A program made the translations under genes and the position numbers. Source: Aeromonas rivipollensis (lineage in GTDB: Bacteria; Pseudomonadota; Gammaproteobacteria; Enterobacterales; Aeromonadaceae). Taken from it: DNA of 64,000 bases. The stretch is from NCBI RefSeq assembly GCF_010974825.1, contig NZ_JAAILA010000031.1:1-64000 (forward strand), read 5' to 3'. This document shows positions 19,614 through 29,431 of this stretch, in pieces. The notes under the pieces were generated by a model. It did not search any database, had not been told where the DNA came from, and worked only from the letters and a program-made list of their open reading frames with translations. Numbering within the stretch: position 1 is the stretch's first letter; every line of letters begins with the position of its first letter.

Positions 19614-21170
19614 ATGTTGACCTTCAGACGCACGCAGAAAAATTTCACCTTCATTACAGGCTATCTCTGGCTGCTGGCCTTGCCGATGTTGCTCGGGATC
19701 GGCGGCATGTTCTCCCTCTCCGTCTACAACCACGGGGTGGTGGTGGAGCAGAAGCTGGTCAGCCTCAACGGCATGGCGGTGGTGACCGAAGCCAGGATGC
19801 TCGATCACCTCGAGCAGCTGATGTCTGTCGAAGTCACTGCGGATGCACTGACCCCAGTGCTCTCCTCCTCCAGAACCCGGGAGGCCTATCGCGAGCGCTG
19901 GGGGAAGATGACGGCCCTGGATCCCCTGGTGATGCTGATTTTTCATGCCGATTCGAATGGCTATTTCTTCTCCGGCAGCGAAGAGGCGGATCTGGCCTGG
20001 GTGAATGCCAAGGTCAATGTGGACTCCCGCGCCTGGTTCAAGGGAGCGCTGGCGTCGCGCGCCTTCTACTGGACACCGGCCTATCAGGACATTTTGACGG
20101 GCGATCATATTCTGACCCTGGCCCATCGCCTGCCCGATGACCAGCAGCAGGGTGAGCGGGTCATCGGCATCGATGTGAACGTCGCACAGTGGTCCCAGAT
20201 GCTTAGGGACATGCTCTATGGGGACAACGCCGTGAGCCACATGGTGATTGACCGCCGCACCAACCAGATCCTGGTGAGTTCGCAGTCGGCCTACAACGGC
20301 CAGATCTTGCAGGCACCCTGGCTGGCGCGCCTGACGGCGCAATCAGGTTCTTTCTACGAGGAGATGAGCAACGAATATGTGGCTTACGGTACCCTGCCAG
20401 ACAGGGAGCACTGGATGGCCATCACTGTGCAGCCAAGGCGGGATTCGGTTGCCGTCATCGGGGGCAGCCTGGCGCTGGGGCTGCTGGCCGTTGCCTGCGC
20501 CCTCTTCATCACAATGTCGGCCTTCTTTCGCCTGCGTTTGCTGGTACTCATCGACAGTCTGGCGAGCCGCATCCGCCGACTCGGCGCCGGTGCGCGCGAA
20601 CCCCGGCCGGTGAGTGCCTTGCCCTCCTTCCCTGAGATGGCCTTGCTGGATCAGGAGCTGGATCAGGTGTCTGATCACCTGCAAGAGTCCTTTGACCTGG
20701 CCCACAGGGACGCGCTCACCGGCAGCTATAATCGGCGCTTCCTGGATCAGCGGCTGCGCCAGTTGCACCAGGAGGGGCGCAGTGTCGTCCTGGCCCTGGT
20801 CGATCTGGACAATTTCAAGCAGCTCAACGACGTCTATGGTCATGCCGGCGGTGATGCGGCGCTGTGCCGCAGTGTCGAGCTGGGACGGGAGTTGCTGGGG
20901 GAGGGGGTTTCCCTGTGTCGTTACGGTGGCGAGGAGCTGGTCGCCCTCTTCGAGCAGCACTCGCTGGCACAGGCCGAGGGGTTGATGGAGCTGTGGCGCT
21001 GCCGGCTCAGTGAGCTGAAATGGCGGGAGAAGGGGATGCGGGTCACCTTTAGTGCCGGCATAGGCGAAAGCCGGGGCCGCCCCCCCGAGGCGCTGATGAC
21101 CCTGGTCGACAAGGCCATGTATCAGGCCAAACGGGCCGGCAAGAACCGCATTCATCGCAGCGAGGAGTGA
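19614..21170 (+). CDS. Membrane-bound diguanylate cyclase with extracytoplasmic sensor
   Basis: Likely makes cyclic di-GMP in response to a periplasmic signal. The 518-residue order is: membrane segment (about 14-36), a periplasmic dCACHE-like domain (about 40-270) containing VNVDSRAWFKGAL and YWTPAYQDILTGDHILTLAH, second membrane segment (about 285-310), then a C-terminal GGDEF domain from about 360. The active-site motif is RYGGEEL, a catalytically acceptable GGEEL. The inhibitory I-site RxxD is replaced by GEGV. The start at 19614 gives a short N tail before the first membrane segment. Confidence 0.9.
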   Translation: MLTFRRTQKNFTFITGYLWLLALPMLLGIGGMFSLSVYNHGVVVEQKLVSLNGMAVVTEARMLDHLEQLMSVEVTADALTPVLSSSRTREAYRERWGKMTALDPLVMLIFHADSNGYFFSGSEEADLAWVNAKVNVDSRAWFKGALASRAFYWTPAYQDILTGDHILTLAHRLPDDQQQGERVIGIDVNVAQWSQMLRDMLYGDNAVSHMVIDRRTNQILVSSQSAYNGQILQAPWLARLTAQSGSFYEEMSNEYVAYGTLPDREHWMAITVQPRRDSVAVIGGSLALGLLAVACALFITMSAFFRLRLLVLIDSLASRIRRLGAGAREPRPVSALPSFPEMALLDQELDQVSDHLQESFDLAHRDALTGSYNRRFLDQRLRQLHQEGRSVVLALVDLDNFKQLNDVYGHAGGDAALCRSVELGRELLGEGVSLCRYGGEELVALFEQHSLAQAEGLMELWRCRLSELKWREKGMRVTFSAGIGESRGRPPEALMTLVDKAMYQAKRAGKNRIHRSEE

Positions 21171-21201
21171 GCGCCCTGGCTGCTGGCGTCTCTCTCATGA
21201 C

Positions 21202-21232
21202 AAGGCCCTCGTCGTTCACGGCGAGGGCCTTT
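21202..21232 (+). terminator. Rho-independent terminator after the diguanylate cyclase gene
   Basis: AAGGCCCTCG and CGAGGGCCTT form a 10-bp stem around a ten-base loop, followed by TGTTATTTC. It lies 31 bases past the stop. Confidence 0.75.
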
Positions 21233-21298
21233 GTTATTTCCCGGGTACCTCGTTTGGCTGTGCTGCGAAGCAGACAGTCGCGAGGGGGCCTTGTGACC

Positions 21299-21544
21299 TT
21301 AGCCCTGGTCTATGCCCAGGATGGCCATGGCTTTGGCCAGGGTATCGACGGATTCCTGATGCTTGCCCGCGTTATGCAGGGTCTCTCCTTCGGCCCTTAG
21401 TTGCTTCACTTCGGCCAGTTTCTCGGCACTGAGGGCGGGGTTCGTGGCCAGGGCATCATCAATCTTCTTCATGTCCATGGGGCAGTGAAAGGCGATGGCG
21501 CTCCCGGCGAAGAGCAGGGCAGCCAACAACAGCATGAGTCTCAT
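21299..21544 (-). CDS. Small secreted protein with FHCPMDMKKID motif
   Basis: An 81-residue exported protein of unknown function. Residues 1-18 (MRLMLLLAALLFAGSAIA) form a clear Sec signal peptide with an AIA cleavage site. The mature protein starts FHCPMDMKKIDDAL, with one cysteine, a histidine and two methionines that could bind a soft metal, and the remainder is two amphipathic helices. A strong AAGGAGG lies before the ATG. It is divergently transcribed from the MFS gene. I know no characterised homologue; metal binding is speculation. Confidence 0.75.
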   Translation of the reverse strand: MRLMLLLAALLFAGSAIAFHCPMDMKKIDDALATNPALSAEKLAEVKQLRAEGETLHNAGKHQESVDTLAKAMAILGIDQG

Positions 21545-21660
21545 TTTGACGACCTCCTTGATGGGATCCCGTTAAGAATAGCCCCAGAGGGCCGGGACTA
21601 TTGGGTTGAACCGGGCAAGAAACAGACGCTACCATGATCTTTTCGACACGAGGAGGCGTC

Positions 21661-22971
21661 ATGACACTCACAAGGTTGCTGTCACCCCTGACCAGTCTGG
21701 TGATCTTCATTCTGGGCCACGGCATGTTCAATACCCTGCTGACGGTGCGCCTCTCGGCAGAACAGGTCTCGGTGCAGGCCATCGGCCTGGTGTCGGCGGC
21801 CTATTTCGGGGGCCTGGTGCTGGGGGCCTTCATCAACGCCCGCCTCATCATACGGGTGGGCCATATCCGGGCCTATGCGGCCTACGCCTCCCTGCTCTGT
21901 TTCCTGTTCCTGCTGCACGGCATGGTGGTGGAGCCCATCGCTTGGGCGGCGCTGCGGCTGGTGGGGGGCTTTGCCACCGGCGGCCTGTTCGTGGTGCTGG
22001 AGTCCTGGATGCTGGTCTCCAGCACCCCGGCCAACCGGGGACGGCTGATGTCCCTCTACATGATATTGCTCTACGGATCCCTGGCCATGGGCCAGTTGCT
22101 GCTCAAGTGGGTGGATCCCATGGTGTTGACCCCCTTTGCCCTGTGCGCCATGGCCGCCACCCTGTCGGTGGTGCCGCTCGCCCTCTCCCGGGTGGCCACC
22201 CCTGCCATGGTGGCGCCCCAACCGGTCGGGGTGCTGGAGCTTGTCCGGCTCACTCCGGCGGGGATGGGCAGCAGCTTCACCTCGGGCCTCATCCTCGGGG
22301 CCATCTACGGCTTGTTGCCGCTCTACTTTACCGACAGCGGCGCCTCGCTCTCGCGGGTGGCGGACATGATGGCGCTGGTGATCCTGGGGGGCATGTGCCT
22401 GCAATACCCCATAGGGCGGATGTCTGACCGCTATGACAGGCGGCTGGTGATCCTGCTGCTGTGCGCAGCGCTGACTCTGCTCGCCCTGCTGATGGTGTTG
22501 TTGCCCGAGGGCTGGCGCGAGCCGATCGCGGGGGCCCTGGTGTTCCTGCTGGGGGGGATGGCGTTTTCCATCTATCCCTTGAGCCTCAGTCACGCCTGCG
22601 ACGAGTTGCGCCCGGATCAGGTGCTGGGGGCCAATCAGGGGCTGCTGCTCGCCTACAGCCTGGGGGCCATGATAGGGCCGCTGCTGGCCCCCTTCGTCAT
22701 GCTGCAGTTCGGGTCAGAGGGGCTGTTCGTCTACTTCGCCCTGTGCGGCGCCCTGCTGGCGGGCTATCTGGGCTGGCGCAGGCGGCAGCGGGCACCCATC
22801 CCCCTGGCCGAGCACCAGGTGTTCATGCCGGTGCCGCCCAATACCCCCATGACCGCCGAGCTGGAGCCGAGAACGGATCTGGAAGGGGAGGCGGTGCCCG
22901 CGACCTATGCCACGCCCGAGGTGGAGGATGTGGAGGATGTGGAGGGGATGGAGGAGCCGCAGGCTCGCTGA
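21661..22971 (+). CDS. MFS transporter, YcaD-like
   Basis: Twelve-helix major facilitator of 436 residues in the inner membrane, substrate unknown. The N half contains GLVSAAYFGGLVLGAFINARL and RLVGGFATGGLFVVLESWML, which resemble the YcaD branch; the loop GRMSDRYDRRLV between helices 8 and 9 is an MFS signature. The ATG at 21661 has GAGGAGG six bases before it. The C-terminal tail after about residue 390 is acidic and ends in a short repeat. It is probably monocistronic. Confidence 0.87.
   Translation: MTLTRLLSPLTSLVIFILGHGMFNTLLTVRLSAEQVSVQAIGLVSAAYFGGLVLGAFINARLIIRVGHIRAYAAYASLLCFLFLLHGMVVEPIAWAALRLVGGFATGGLFVVLESWMLVSSTPANRGRLMSLYMILLYGSLAMGQLLLKWVDPMVLTPFALCAMAATLSVVPLALSRVATPAMVAPQPVGVLELVRLTPAGMGSSFTSGLILGAIYGLLPLYFTDSGASLSRVADMMALVILGGMCLQYPIGRMSDRYDRRLVILLLCAALTLLALLMVLLPEGWREPIAGALVFLLGGMAFSIYPLSLSHACDELRPDQVLGANQGLLLAYSLGAMIGPLLAPFVMLQFGSEGLFVYFALCGALLAGYLGWRRRQRAPIPLAEHQVFMPVPPNTPMTAELEPRTDLEGEAVPATYATPEVEDVEDVEGMEEPQAR
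22921..22947 (+). repeat. GTGGAGGAT microrepeat in the MFS tail
   Basis: Two exact copies of GTGGAGGAT followed by a third that diverges at its end encode VED-VED-VEG in the acidic C-terminal tail. Such a 9-base repeat keeps frame when it expands or contracts, so tail length may vary between strains. Confidence 0.7.
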
Positions 22972-22995
22972 GAGCCGCCTGCCCGAAGACGCGCA

Positions 22996-23024
22996 TAAAA
23001 AAGCCGACTCCAGGGAGTCGGCTT
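22996..23024 (-). terminator. Terminator between the MFS gene and ahpF
   Basis: AAGCCGACTC, loop of four, GAGTCGGCTT with six A on the left flank, so the T run is on the minus strand. It ends the ahpC-ahpF unit and may also stop the convergent MFS transcript. Confidence 0.85.
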
Positions 23025-23046
23025 CTTGTTGGTGCTAAGGCCGTTA

Positions 23047-24633
23047 TCAGGCGGTCACAGCGTCTGCCTTGACGGCATGAGCCTCAGGGGCCGCATTGCG
23101 GATGAGGTAATCGAAGGCACCCAGGGCTGCGGTGGCACCGGCGCCCATGGAGATGATGATCTGCTTGAACGGCACCGTGGTGGCGTCCCCTGCGGCATAG
23201 ACACCGGGCAGGGAGGTCGCGCCCTTGGTGTCGATCTCGATCTCGCCAAAGCGGGTCAGGGCCACCTCGCTCCCCTTGAGGAACTCGGTGTTCGGTACCA
23301 GACCTATCTGCACGAAGATGCCCGCTACCGCCAGGTGCTTGATCTCGCCCGTGGTGCGATCCTCGTAGTCCATGCCCACCACCTTGCTGCCGTCACCGAT
23401 CACTTCGGTGGTGCGGGCACTCATGATGATGTCGATGTTGCCCATGGAGCGGGCCTTCTTCTGCAGCACTTCGTCGGCGCGCAGGGAATCGGCGAACTCC
23501 ACCACGGTAACGTGCTCGACGATGCCGGCCAAGTCGATGGCCGCTTCGATGCCGGAGTTACCGCCACCTATCACCGCCACCCGCTTGCCCTTGAAGAAGG
23601 GACCGTCGCAGTGGGGGCAGTAGGCCACGCCCTTGGTGCGGTACTCGAGCTCGCCAGGTACGTTCAGATCGCGCCAGCGGGCACCGGTCGCCAGGATCAC
23701 GGCGCGGCTCTTCAAGGTGGCGCCGGAGGCCAGCTCCACGTTCACATAGCCATCCTTGCTGATGGCGGCGGCACGCTGCTCGGTGATCACTTCCACGCCG
23801 TACTGCTTGACGTGTTGCTCCAGGCTCGCGGCCAGCTTGGGGCCCTCGGTGTAGGGCACGGAGATGAAGTTCTCTATGCCGACGGTGTCCATCACCTGAC
23901 CGCCGAAGCGCTCGGCGACGATGGCGGTGCGGATCCCCTTGCGGGCGGCATAGATGGCGGCAGCAGCGCCAGCCGGGCCACCACCCACCACCAGCACGTC
24001 ATAGGGGGCTTTTTCGCTCAGCTCTGCGGCCTTGCGCTCGGCCGCGCCGGTATCGAGCTTGGCGACTATCTCTTCCAGAGAAGTGCGACCCTGGCTGAAC
24101 GGCTGGCCGTTCAGGTAGACGTTCGGCACCGCCATGATCTGGCGCTCGTTCACCTCATCCTGGAACAGGGCACCGTCGATCATGGTGTGGGTGATGCCGG
24201 GGTTCAGGGTGGCCATCAGGTTCAGGGCCTGCACCACGTCCGGGCAGTTGTGGCAGGAGAGGGAGATATAGGTCTCGAAGTGGAACTCGCCCTTGAGGTT
24301 TTTCACCTGCTCCAGCACGGCCGGATCGGCCTTGGAGGGGTGACCGCCGCTTTGCAGCAGGGCGAGCACCAGGGAGGTAAATTCATGACCCATGGGGATG
24401 CCGGCAAAATGCACGCGCGGTGCCTGGCCTTGTGGCGCCACGCTCATGGAAGGCTTGCGAGCGGCAGTGCCATCGGTCATGGAAATCTTGGGGGACATCT
24501 CTGCTATCTCGTTGGCCAATGCCAGGAGCTCTGCGGATTTGTCGCTGTCATTGCCGGACACGCTGATCTCGATGGGATTGACGATGTACTGCAAGTAACC
24601 GTTGAGTTGTTGTTTGAGGTTGGTATCTAACAT
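23047..24633 (-). CDS. ahpF: Alkyl hydroperoxide reductase subunit F
   Basis: NADH-dependent flavoprotein that reduces AhpC. The 528 residues comprise an N-terminal double thioredoxin-like domain with the CxxC of LSCHNCPDV (near 125), then the pyridine-nucleotide disulfide oxidoreductase domain with [18 protein letters not shown] (near 215). The redox pair is in YCPHCDGPF and the NADH site is [16 protein letters not shown]. The ATG at 24633 gives the family start [10 protein letters not shown]; an earlier one adds 11 atypical residues. It is downstream of ahpC, separated by a hairpin, so it is probably expressed at a lower level. Confidence 0.96.
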   Translation of the reverse strand: MLDTNLKQQLNGYLQYIVNPIEISVSGNDSDKSAELLALANEIAEMSPKISMTDGTAARKPSMSVAPQGQAPRVHFAGIPMGHEFTSLVLALLQSGGHPSKADPAVLEQVKNLKGEFHFETYISLSCHNCPDVVQALNLMATLNPGITHTMIDGALFQDEVNERQIMAVPNVYLNGQPFSQGRTSLEEIVAKLDTGAAERKAAELSEKAPYDVLVVGGGPAGAAAAIYAARKGIRTAIVAERFGGQVMDTVGIENFISVPYTEGPKLAASLEQHVKQYGVEVITEQRAAAISKDGYVNVELASGATLKSRAVILATGARWRDLNVPGELEYRTKGVAYCPHCDGPFFKGKRVAVIGGGNSGIEAAIDLAGIVEHVTVVEFADSLRADEVLQKKARSMGNIDIIMSARTTEVIGDGSKVVGMDYEDRTTGEIKHLAVAGIFVQIGLVPNTEFLKGSEVALTRFGEIEIDTKGATSLPGVYAAGDATTVPFKQIIISMGAGATAALGAFDYLIRNAAPEAHAVKADAVTA

Positions 24634-24734
24634 GGTCGAATTCCTTCTTGTTATGGCGGTCGGCACTATTCATGAATACAGAAAGCACTGGATGCAAAAA
24701 ACAGTGAATGCAGGAAGCGCTGGGCCAGAAAGCA

Positions 24735-24758
24735 GACCGGCCCTTGAGTGGGCCGGTC
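24735..24758 (-). terminator. Intercistronic hairpin between ahpC and ahpF
   Basis: GACCGGCCC and GGGCCGGTC form a perfect 9-bp stem with a six-base loop, 16 bases past the ahpC stop, followed on the minus strand by TGCTTTC. It probably acts as a leaky terminator keeping ahpC mRNA in excess. Confidence 0.65.
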
Positions 24759-24774
24759 TTGGAGAGCAGGAGGC

Positions 24775-25341
24775 TTAGATTTTGCCTACCAGATCCAGGG
24801 ACGGGGCCAGGGTGGCATCGCCTTCTTGCCATTTGGCCGGGCACACTTCACCCGGGTGAGCGGCAACGTACTGGGCAGCCTTGACCTTGCGCAGCAGTTC
24901 CAGAGCGTCACGGCCGATACCGCCGGCGTTGATTTCAACGATCTGGATGACGCCTTGCGGGTCGATGACGAAGGTACCGCGGTCAGCCAGGCCAGCTTCT
25001 TCGATCATCACGCCGAAGTTGCGGGTGATGGTGCCGGTCGGGTCGCCGATCATCGGGTACTGGATCTTCTTGATGGTGTCAGAAGTGTCGTGCCAGGCCT
25101 TGTGAGTGAAGTGGGTGTCGGTGGAGACGGCGTAGATCTCGACGCCCAGCTTCTTGAAGGCAGCGTAGTTGTCAGCCAGATCGCCCAGCTCGGTCGGGCA
25201 AACGAAGGTGAAGTCAGCCGGGTAGAAGAAGACCACGGACCACTTGCCTTTCAGGTCAGCGTCAGACACCTGAACGAATTTGCCATTGTGGTAGGCGGTA
25301 GCGTTGAACGGCTTGATTTCAGTGTTGATATAGGTAGACAT
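24775..25341 (-). CDS. ahpC: Alkyl hydroperoxide reductase subunit C (2-Cys peroxiredoxin)
   Basis: Cytosolic peroxidase that removes hydrogen peroxide and organic hydroperoxides. The 188 residues contain the peroxidatic cysteine C48 in [10 protein letters not shown] and the resolving cysteine C167 in [10 protein letters not shown], with the active-site arginine region following the family pattern. Start [12 protein letters not shown] and length match enteric AhpC. A consensus-like promoter and an OxyR-type site lie upstream, and ahpF follows, so peroxide induction is expected. Confidence 0.97.
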   Translation of the reverse strand: MSTYINTEIKPFNATAYHNGKFVQVSDADLKGKWSVVFFYPADFTFVCPTELGDLADNYAAFKKLGVEIYAVSTDTHFTHKAWHDTSDTIKKIQYPMIGDPTGTITRNFGVMIEEAGLADRGTFVIDPQGVIQIVEINAGGIGRDALELLRKVKAAQYVAAHPGEVCPAKWQEGDATLAPSLDLVGKI

Positions 25342-25424
25342 GTATTTGCTCCTTGGTGATGTACATATGCCCGTCTGGTCGTGAAGTGCTTGGCCAGGCG
25401 AGGCGCTTAACTTTCGATGGAGGC

Positions 25425-25452
25425 ATCATAGGGCTTTTCTCTAATCGGTCAA
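25425..25452 (-). promoter_or_regulatory. ahpC promoter
   Basis: On the minus strand TTGACC, a 16-base spacer and TATGAT make a good sigma-70 promoter about 85 bases before the ahpC start. The OxyR-like site lies just upstream of the -35. Confidence 0.65.
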
Positions 25453-25466
25453 AGCCACAATTTTGA

Positions 25467-25503
25467 ATCACTTAAATCTATTTATTAGATAGCCCATCGC
25501 AAC
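25467..25503 (-). promoter_or_regulatory. OxyR-like binding site upstream of ahpC
   Basis: The OxyR pattern is four ATAG/CTAT quarter-sites spaced by seven bases. Here the two central quarters are exact: CTAT (25478-25481), seven bases, ATAG (25489-25492). The outer ones, ATCA (25467-25470) and CAAC (25500-25503), match two of four positions each. Its place just upstream of the ahpC -35 fits activation by oxidised OxyR. Inference from pattern; oxyR itself is not in the window. Confidence 0.6.
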
Positions 25504-25672
25504 TGTACCTAACATGAATATCTCAGGCCTTCAGAGATAACTCATTGTCGAAGTTCAATTTCTGTCCTCCATGTCACATTTTCAAGTCCCGGATGGGAAC
25601 TTGTTTTATGCCAGAGGGGCGAGAGGAGTATTGAAGGCGCGTCGGGACAGGGGGGAGAGCATGAGAGACGGG

Positions 25673-25712
25673 CAAAAAAAATCCCGGCGCCGTCGCACAG
25701 ACAGGGCCGGGT
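25673..25712 (-). terminator. Intrinsic terminator of the candidate small RNA
   Basis: On the minus strand CCCGGC pairs with GCCGGG, with further inner pairs around TGTGC, then A and a run of seven T. It faces no annotated gene on that strand within 270 bases upstream, which is the reason for proposing a small RNA. Confidence 0.75.
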
Positions 25713-25844
25713 CATCAAACAAGGAATGGCGATATAAAAATGCTTTACAGCAAAGACTAACTACGGGGTGTGCAAACTTGCAGACATATGAAGAGAAGAC
25801 ATCGGGTGCACAATCCTCATCTCCTCTTCGGCAACTATTGCATG
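25673..25844 (-). ncRNA. Candidate small RNA between ahpC and the CBS gene
   Basis: This 480-base gap has no convincing ORF but a complete small transcription unit on the minus strand. A promoter with TTGCTT (25874-25879), a 17-base spacer and TATGAT (25851-25856) is followed, about 170 bases on, by a strong intrinsic terminator. The spacer between -35 and -10 is filled by a CRP/FNR-type palindrome. The predicted RNA does not resemble Spot 42, FnrS, RyhB or GcvB as I remember them. Start is approximate; existence is inferred. Confidence 0.42.
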
Positions 25845-25857
25845 GACGGCATCATAG

Positions 25858-25873
25858 TGTGATGAAGATCACA
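25858..25873. promoter_or_regulatory. CRP/FNR-type palindrome TGTGATGAAGATCACA
   Basis: TGTGA, six bases, TCACA: a perfect match to the CRP consensus core, which also contains the FNR-like TGAT-N4-ATCA. It lies exactly between the -35 and -10 of a leftward promoter, a position that suggests repression. A rightward promoter is not excluded, but the rightward side meets only the 3' end of the convergent CBS gene. Confidence 0.65.
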
Positions 25874-25983
25874 AAGCAAGTTTGTGGTGTAATTTTTCAA
25901 TCAAACTGAAAGTGTTTCAGTTATTTAGCCGGTTATTTAGGCTGAAAACGCTTTTATTGTAATTTTATTACAGTTCTTTGTGA

Positions 25984-26430
25984 TCAGAAATCCGAGGGCG
26001 GCTCCTGCTCTTCCATCAATTCCAGCAGATTGATGGCCACAGTGATGAAATCCGACTCAGTGACTATGCCCACCAGCTTGCGTCCCCGTACCACCGGCAG
26101 GCAGCCATATTTGTGGCGCTGCAGGTAGAGGGCCGCCTCCTTGATGCCGGCGTGGGGATCCACGCTCGCCACCTGGCGGGTCATGATCTCGTCGAGCTGG
26201 ACGCTGTCGGTGAATTCTGCCTCCCGCTCCGGATTGATCAGCAGCAGCTTGGACTCGCGGGTGGCCAGGATGTCGGAGAGGGTGACCAGTCCCAGCAGAT
26301 GCTGGTGCTCGTCGACGATGGGGATGTGGCGGATCTGCTCCTGCTGCATCAGCTCCATCGCCTGCTTGACGCTGTTCTGCGGCCCCAGGGTGAAGGGGTG
26401 TTCGGTCATGATTTCAGTCAGGGTCATCAT
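25984..26430 (-). CDS. CBS-domain pair protein
   Basis: A 148-residue cytoplasmic protein made of two CBS motifs and little else. CBS1 runs from MTEHPFTLGPQNSVKQAMEL through IRHIPIVDE (about 8-60). CBS2 runs from IMTRQVASVDPHAGIKEAAL through CLPVVRGRKLVGIVTESDF (about 82-132). Such pairs usually bind adenine nucleotides and regulate a partner; none is evident here. AGGAGG lies six bases before the first ATG. Confidence 0.85.
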   Translation of the reverse strand: MMTLTEIMTEHPFTLGPQNSVKQAMELMQQEQIRHIPIVDEHQHLLGLVTLSDILATRESKLLLINPEREAEFTDSVQLDEIMTRQVASVDPHAGIKEAALYLQRHKYGCLPVVRGRKLVGIVTESDFITVAINLLELMEEQEPPSDF

Positions 26431-26650
26431 GGTGGGCCTCCTTGTGTCTCTGATCTCACCCTAGCTCAGCTCCTGGCCGTGGAACCTGATCAGGGTCAAT
26501 ACAGATCATTAAAGAATCATTAACTCAGGGGCTGTGAGCGCTGCGGGGCACAAATTGGCGCCCAAGCGCCCGTGTCGGCGCGTCAAGGGCCCACAAGGCT
26601 CACAAAAAGAGCGCTATCCCTTGCCGGCCTTGGGTTTTTGGTCTTTTGGG

Positions 26651-26679
26651 TTGCCTTGGAAGAGGGGGATAACTAGACT
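26651..26679 (+). promoter_or_regulatory. Promoter upstream of queA
   Basis: TTGCCT, a 17-base spacer and TAGACT form a plausible sigma-70 promoter 27 bases before the queA start codon. The remaining 220 bases towards the CBS gene show no gene. Confidence 0.5.
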
Positions 26680-26705
26680 AGCCGCCGATTCCCCCGAGGT
26701 GAAAG

Positions 26706-27773
26706 ATGCAAGTATCCGATTTTCATTTTGATCTGCCAGACGAGCTGATTGCCCGCTATCCGATGGCAGAGCGTACCGCCAGCCGCCTGTTGCAGCTCGA
26801 TGGTCAAAGCGGCGCACTGCGCCACGGTCAATTTGTGGATGTGCTGGAGCGGCTCAATCCCGGCGATCTGCTGGTGTTCAACAACACTCGCGTCATTCCG
26901 GCGCGCATGTTTGGCCAGAAGGCCAGCGGCGGCAAGCTGGAGGTGCTGGTGGAGCGCATCCTGGACGAGCACAGCGTGCTGGCCCATGTCCGCTCCTCCA
27001 AGTCCCCCAAGCCCGGCACCCGCCTCATTCTGGAGGGTGGCCCCGATGGGGATAAGGTCGAGGCCGAGATGCGCGCCCGCCACGACGCCCTGTTCGAGAT
27101 CCACTTCCTGGACCCGCGCCCCGTGCTTGAGATCCTGGAGGCCATAGGCCACATGCCGCTGCCGCCCTATATCGACAGGCCCGACGAGGATGCCGACAAG
27201 GAGCGCTACCAGACCGTCTACAACCAGAAGCCGGGCGCCGTGGCGGCGCCGACCGCCGGTCTGCACTTCGACGAGCCGCTGCTCGAGCAGATCCGGGCCA
27301 AGGGGGTGGAGCTGGCCTTCGTCACCCTGCACGTGGGGGCGGGCACCTTCCAGCCGGTGCGGGTGGAGAAGATTGAAGATCACCACATGCACTCCGAGTA
27401 TGCCGAAGTGCCCCAGGAGGTGGTGGACGCCATAGCCGCGACCCGCGCCCGGGGTGGCCGGGTGATTGCGGTGGGCACCACCTCGGTGCGCTCCCTGGAG
27501 AGCGCGGCCAAGGTGACCCTGGCCCAGGGCAAGCCGCTGGCGCCCTTCTTCAGCGACACCGACATCTTCATCTTCCCGGGCTACGAGTTCCAGATTGTCG
27601 ATGCCATGGTCACCAACTTCCACCTGCCCGAATCGACCCTGATCATGCTGGTCAGCGCCTTCGCCGGGTACGATCAGGTGATGGCGGCCTATCAGGCGGC
27701 GGTGGAAGAGCAGTACCGTTTCTTCAGCTACGGGGACGCCATGTTCGTCACCCGTCGCCAGGTTGAGGCATAA
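26706..27773 (+). CDS. queA: S-adenosylmethionine:tRNA ribosyltransferase-isomerase QueA
   Basis: Adds the epoxycyclopentane ring to preQ1 in tRNA during queuosine synthesis, using the ribosyl group of SAM. At 355 residues it is of normal length and has the family segments [20 protein letters not shown] near the N terminus, [15 protein letters not shown] near 60, and [17 protein letters not shown] near 180. [13 protein letters not shown] is near 205. AGGTGAAAG precedes the ATG. It is followed by tgt, the previous enzyme of the pathway, 117 bases on. Confidence 0.96.
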   Translation: MQVSDFHFDLPDELIARYPMAERTASRLLQLDGQSGALRHGQFVDVLERLNPGDLLVFNNTRVIPARMFGQKASGGKLEVLVERILDEHSVLAHVRSSKSPKPGTRLILEGGPDGDKVEAEMRARHDALFEIHFLDPRPVLEILEAIGHMPLPPYIDRPDEDADKERYQTVYNQKPGAVAAPTAGLHFDEPLLEQIRAKGVELAFVTLHVGAGTFQPVRVEKIEDHHMHSEYAEVPQEVVDAIAATRARGGRVIAVGTTSVRSLESAAKVTLAQGKPLAPFFSDTDIFIFPGYEFQIVDAMVTNFHLPESTLIMLVSAFAGYDQVMAAYQAAVEEQYRFFSYGDAMFVTRRQVEA

Positions 27774-27878
27774 GCCTCAGCCTTCAGAAGCCGTTCAGGG
27801 ACTCCTTGTCAGGATTCTGGCCGGTTTCTTGTATCGGGCCCATGGGGCCCTCCGTTGTCAGACTGTTTCTCTGACTGA

Positions 27879-29027
<1,149 letters not shown>

Positions 29028-29077
29028 CAACGACATATAAGTTAGTTTTCAAATCTACATCAATAAGAGGTTGTTAA

Positions 29078-29413
29078 ATGAGCATTATCTCCAAGGCGTA
29101 TGCAGAAGGCGCAGCTCCGGGTGCACAGGGTGGTGGCATGGAAATGATCATCATGCTGGCCGTGTTTGGCCTCATCTTCTATTTCATGATCTATCGTCCC
29201 CAGGCCAAGCGCGCCAAGACTCATCGCGATCTGATGAGCTCCCTGGCCAAGGGTGACGAAGTGCTCACCTCCGGTGGCCTGGTCGGCAAGATCGCCAAGG
29301 TCTCCACCGATAGCGACTACATAGTGCTGGCCCTGAACGATCAGACCCAAGTCACCATCAAGCGTGATTTCGTCTCTGCCGTTCTGCCCAAGGGTTCTAT
29401 CCAGTCCCTTTAA
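29078..29413 (+). CDS. yajC: Sec translocon accessory subunit YajC
   Basis: Single-span inner-membrane protein associated with SecDF. The 111 residues comprise a short N tail, one membrane segment MEMIIMLAVFGLIFYFMIYR (about 24-43), then PQAKRAKTHRDLMSSLAKGDEVLTSGG and a small beta domain, the YajC signature. AAGAGG lies upstream. It ends 18 bases before secD and is surely co-transcribed. Confidence 0.95.
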   Translation: MSIISKAYAEGAAPGAQGGGMEMIIMLAVFGLIFYFMIYRPQAKRAKTHRDLMSSLAKGDEVLTSGGLVGKIAKVSTDSDYIVLALNDQTQVTIKRDFVSAVLPKGSIQSL

Positions 29414-29431
29414 TCTCCCGAGGAGCACAGC

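Noticed and set aside
25571-25909. Rightward ORF of 112 codons in the ahpC-CBS gap
   Set aside because: No ribosome site of note, no family resemblance, low-complexity basic composition, and it runs across the candidate small RNA promoter and terminator on the other strand.
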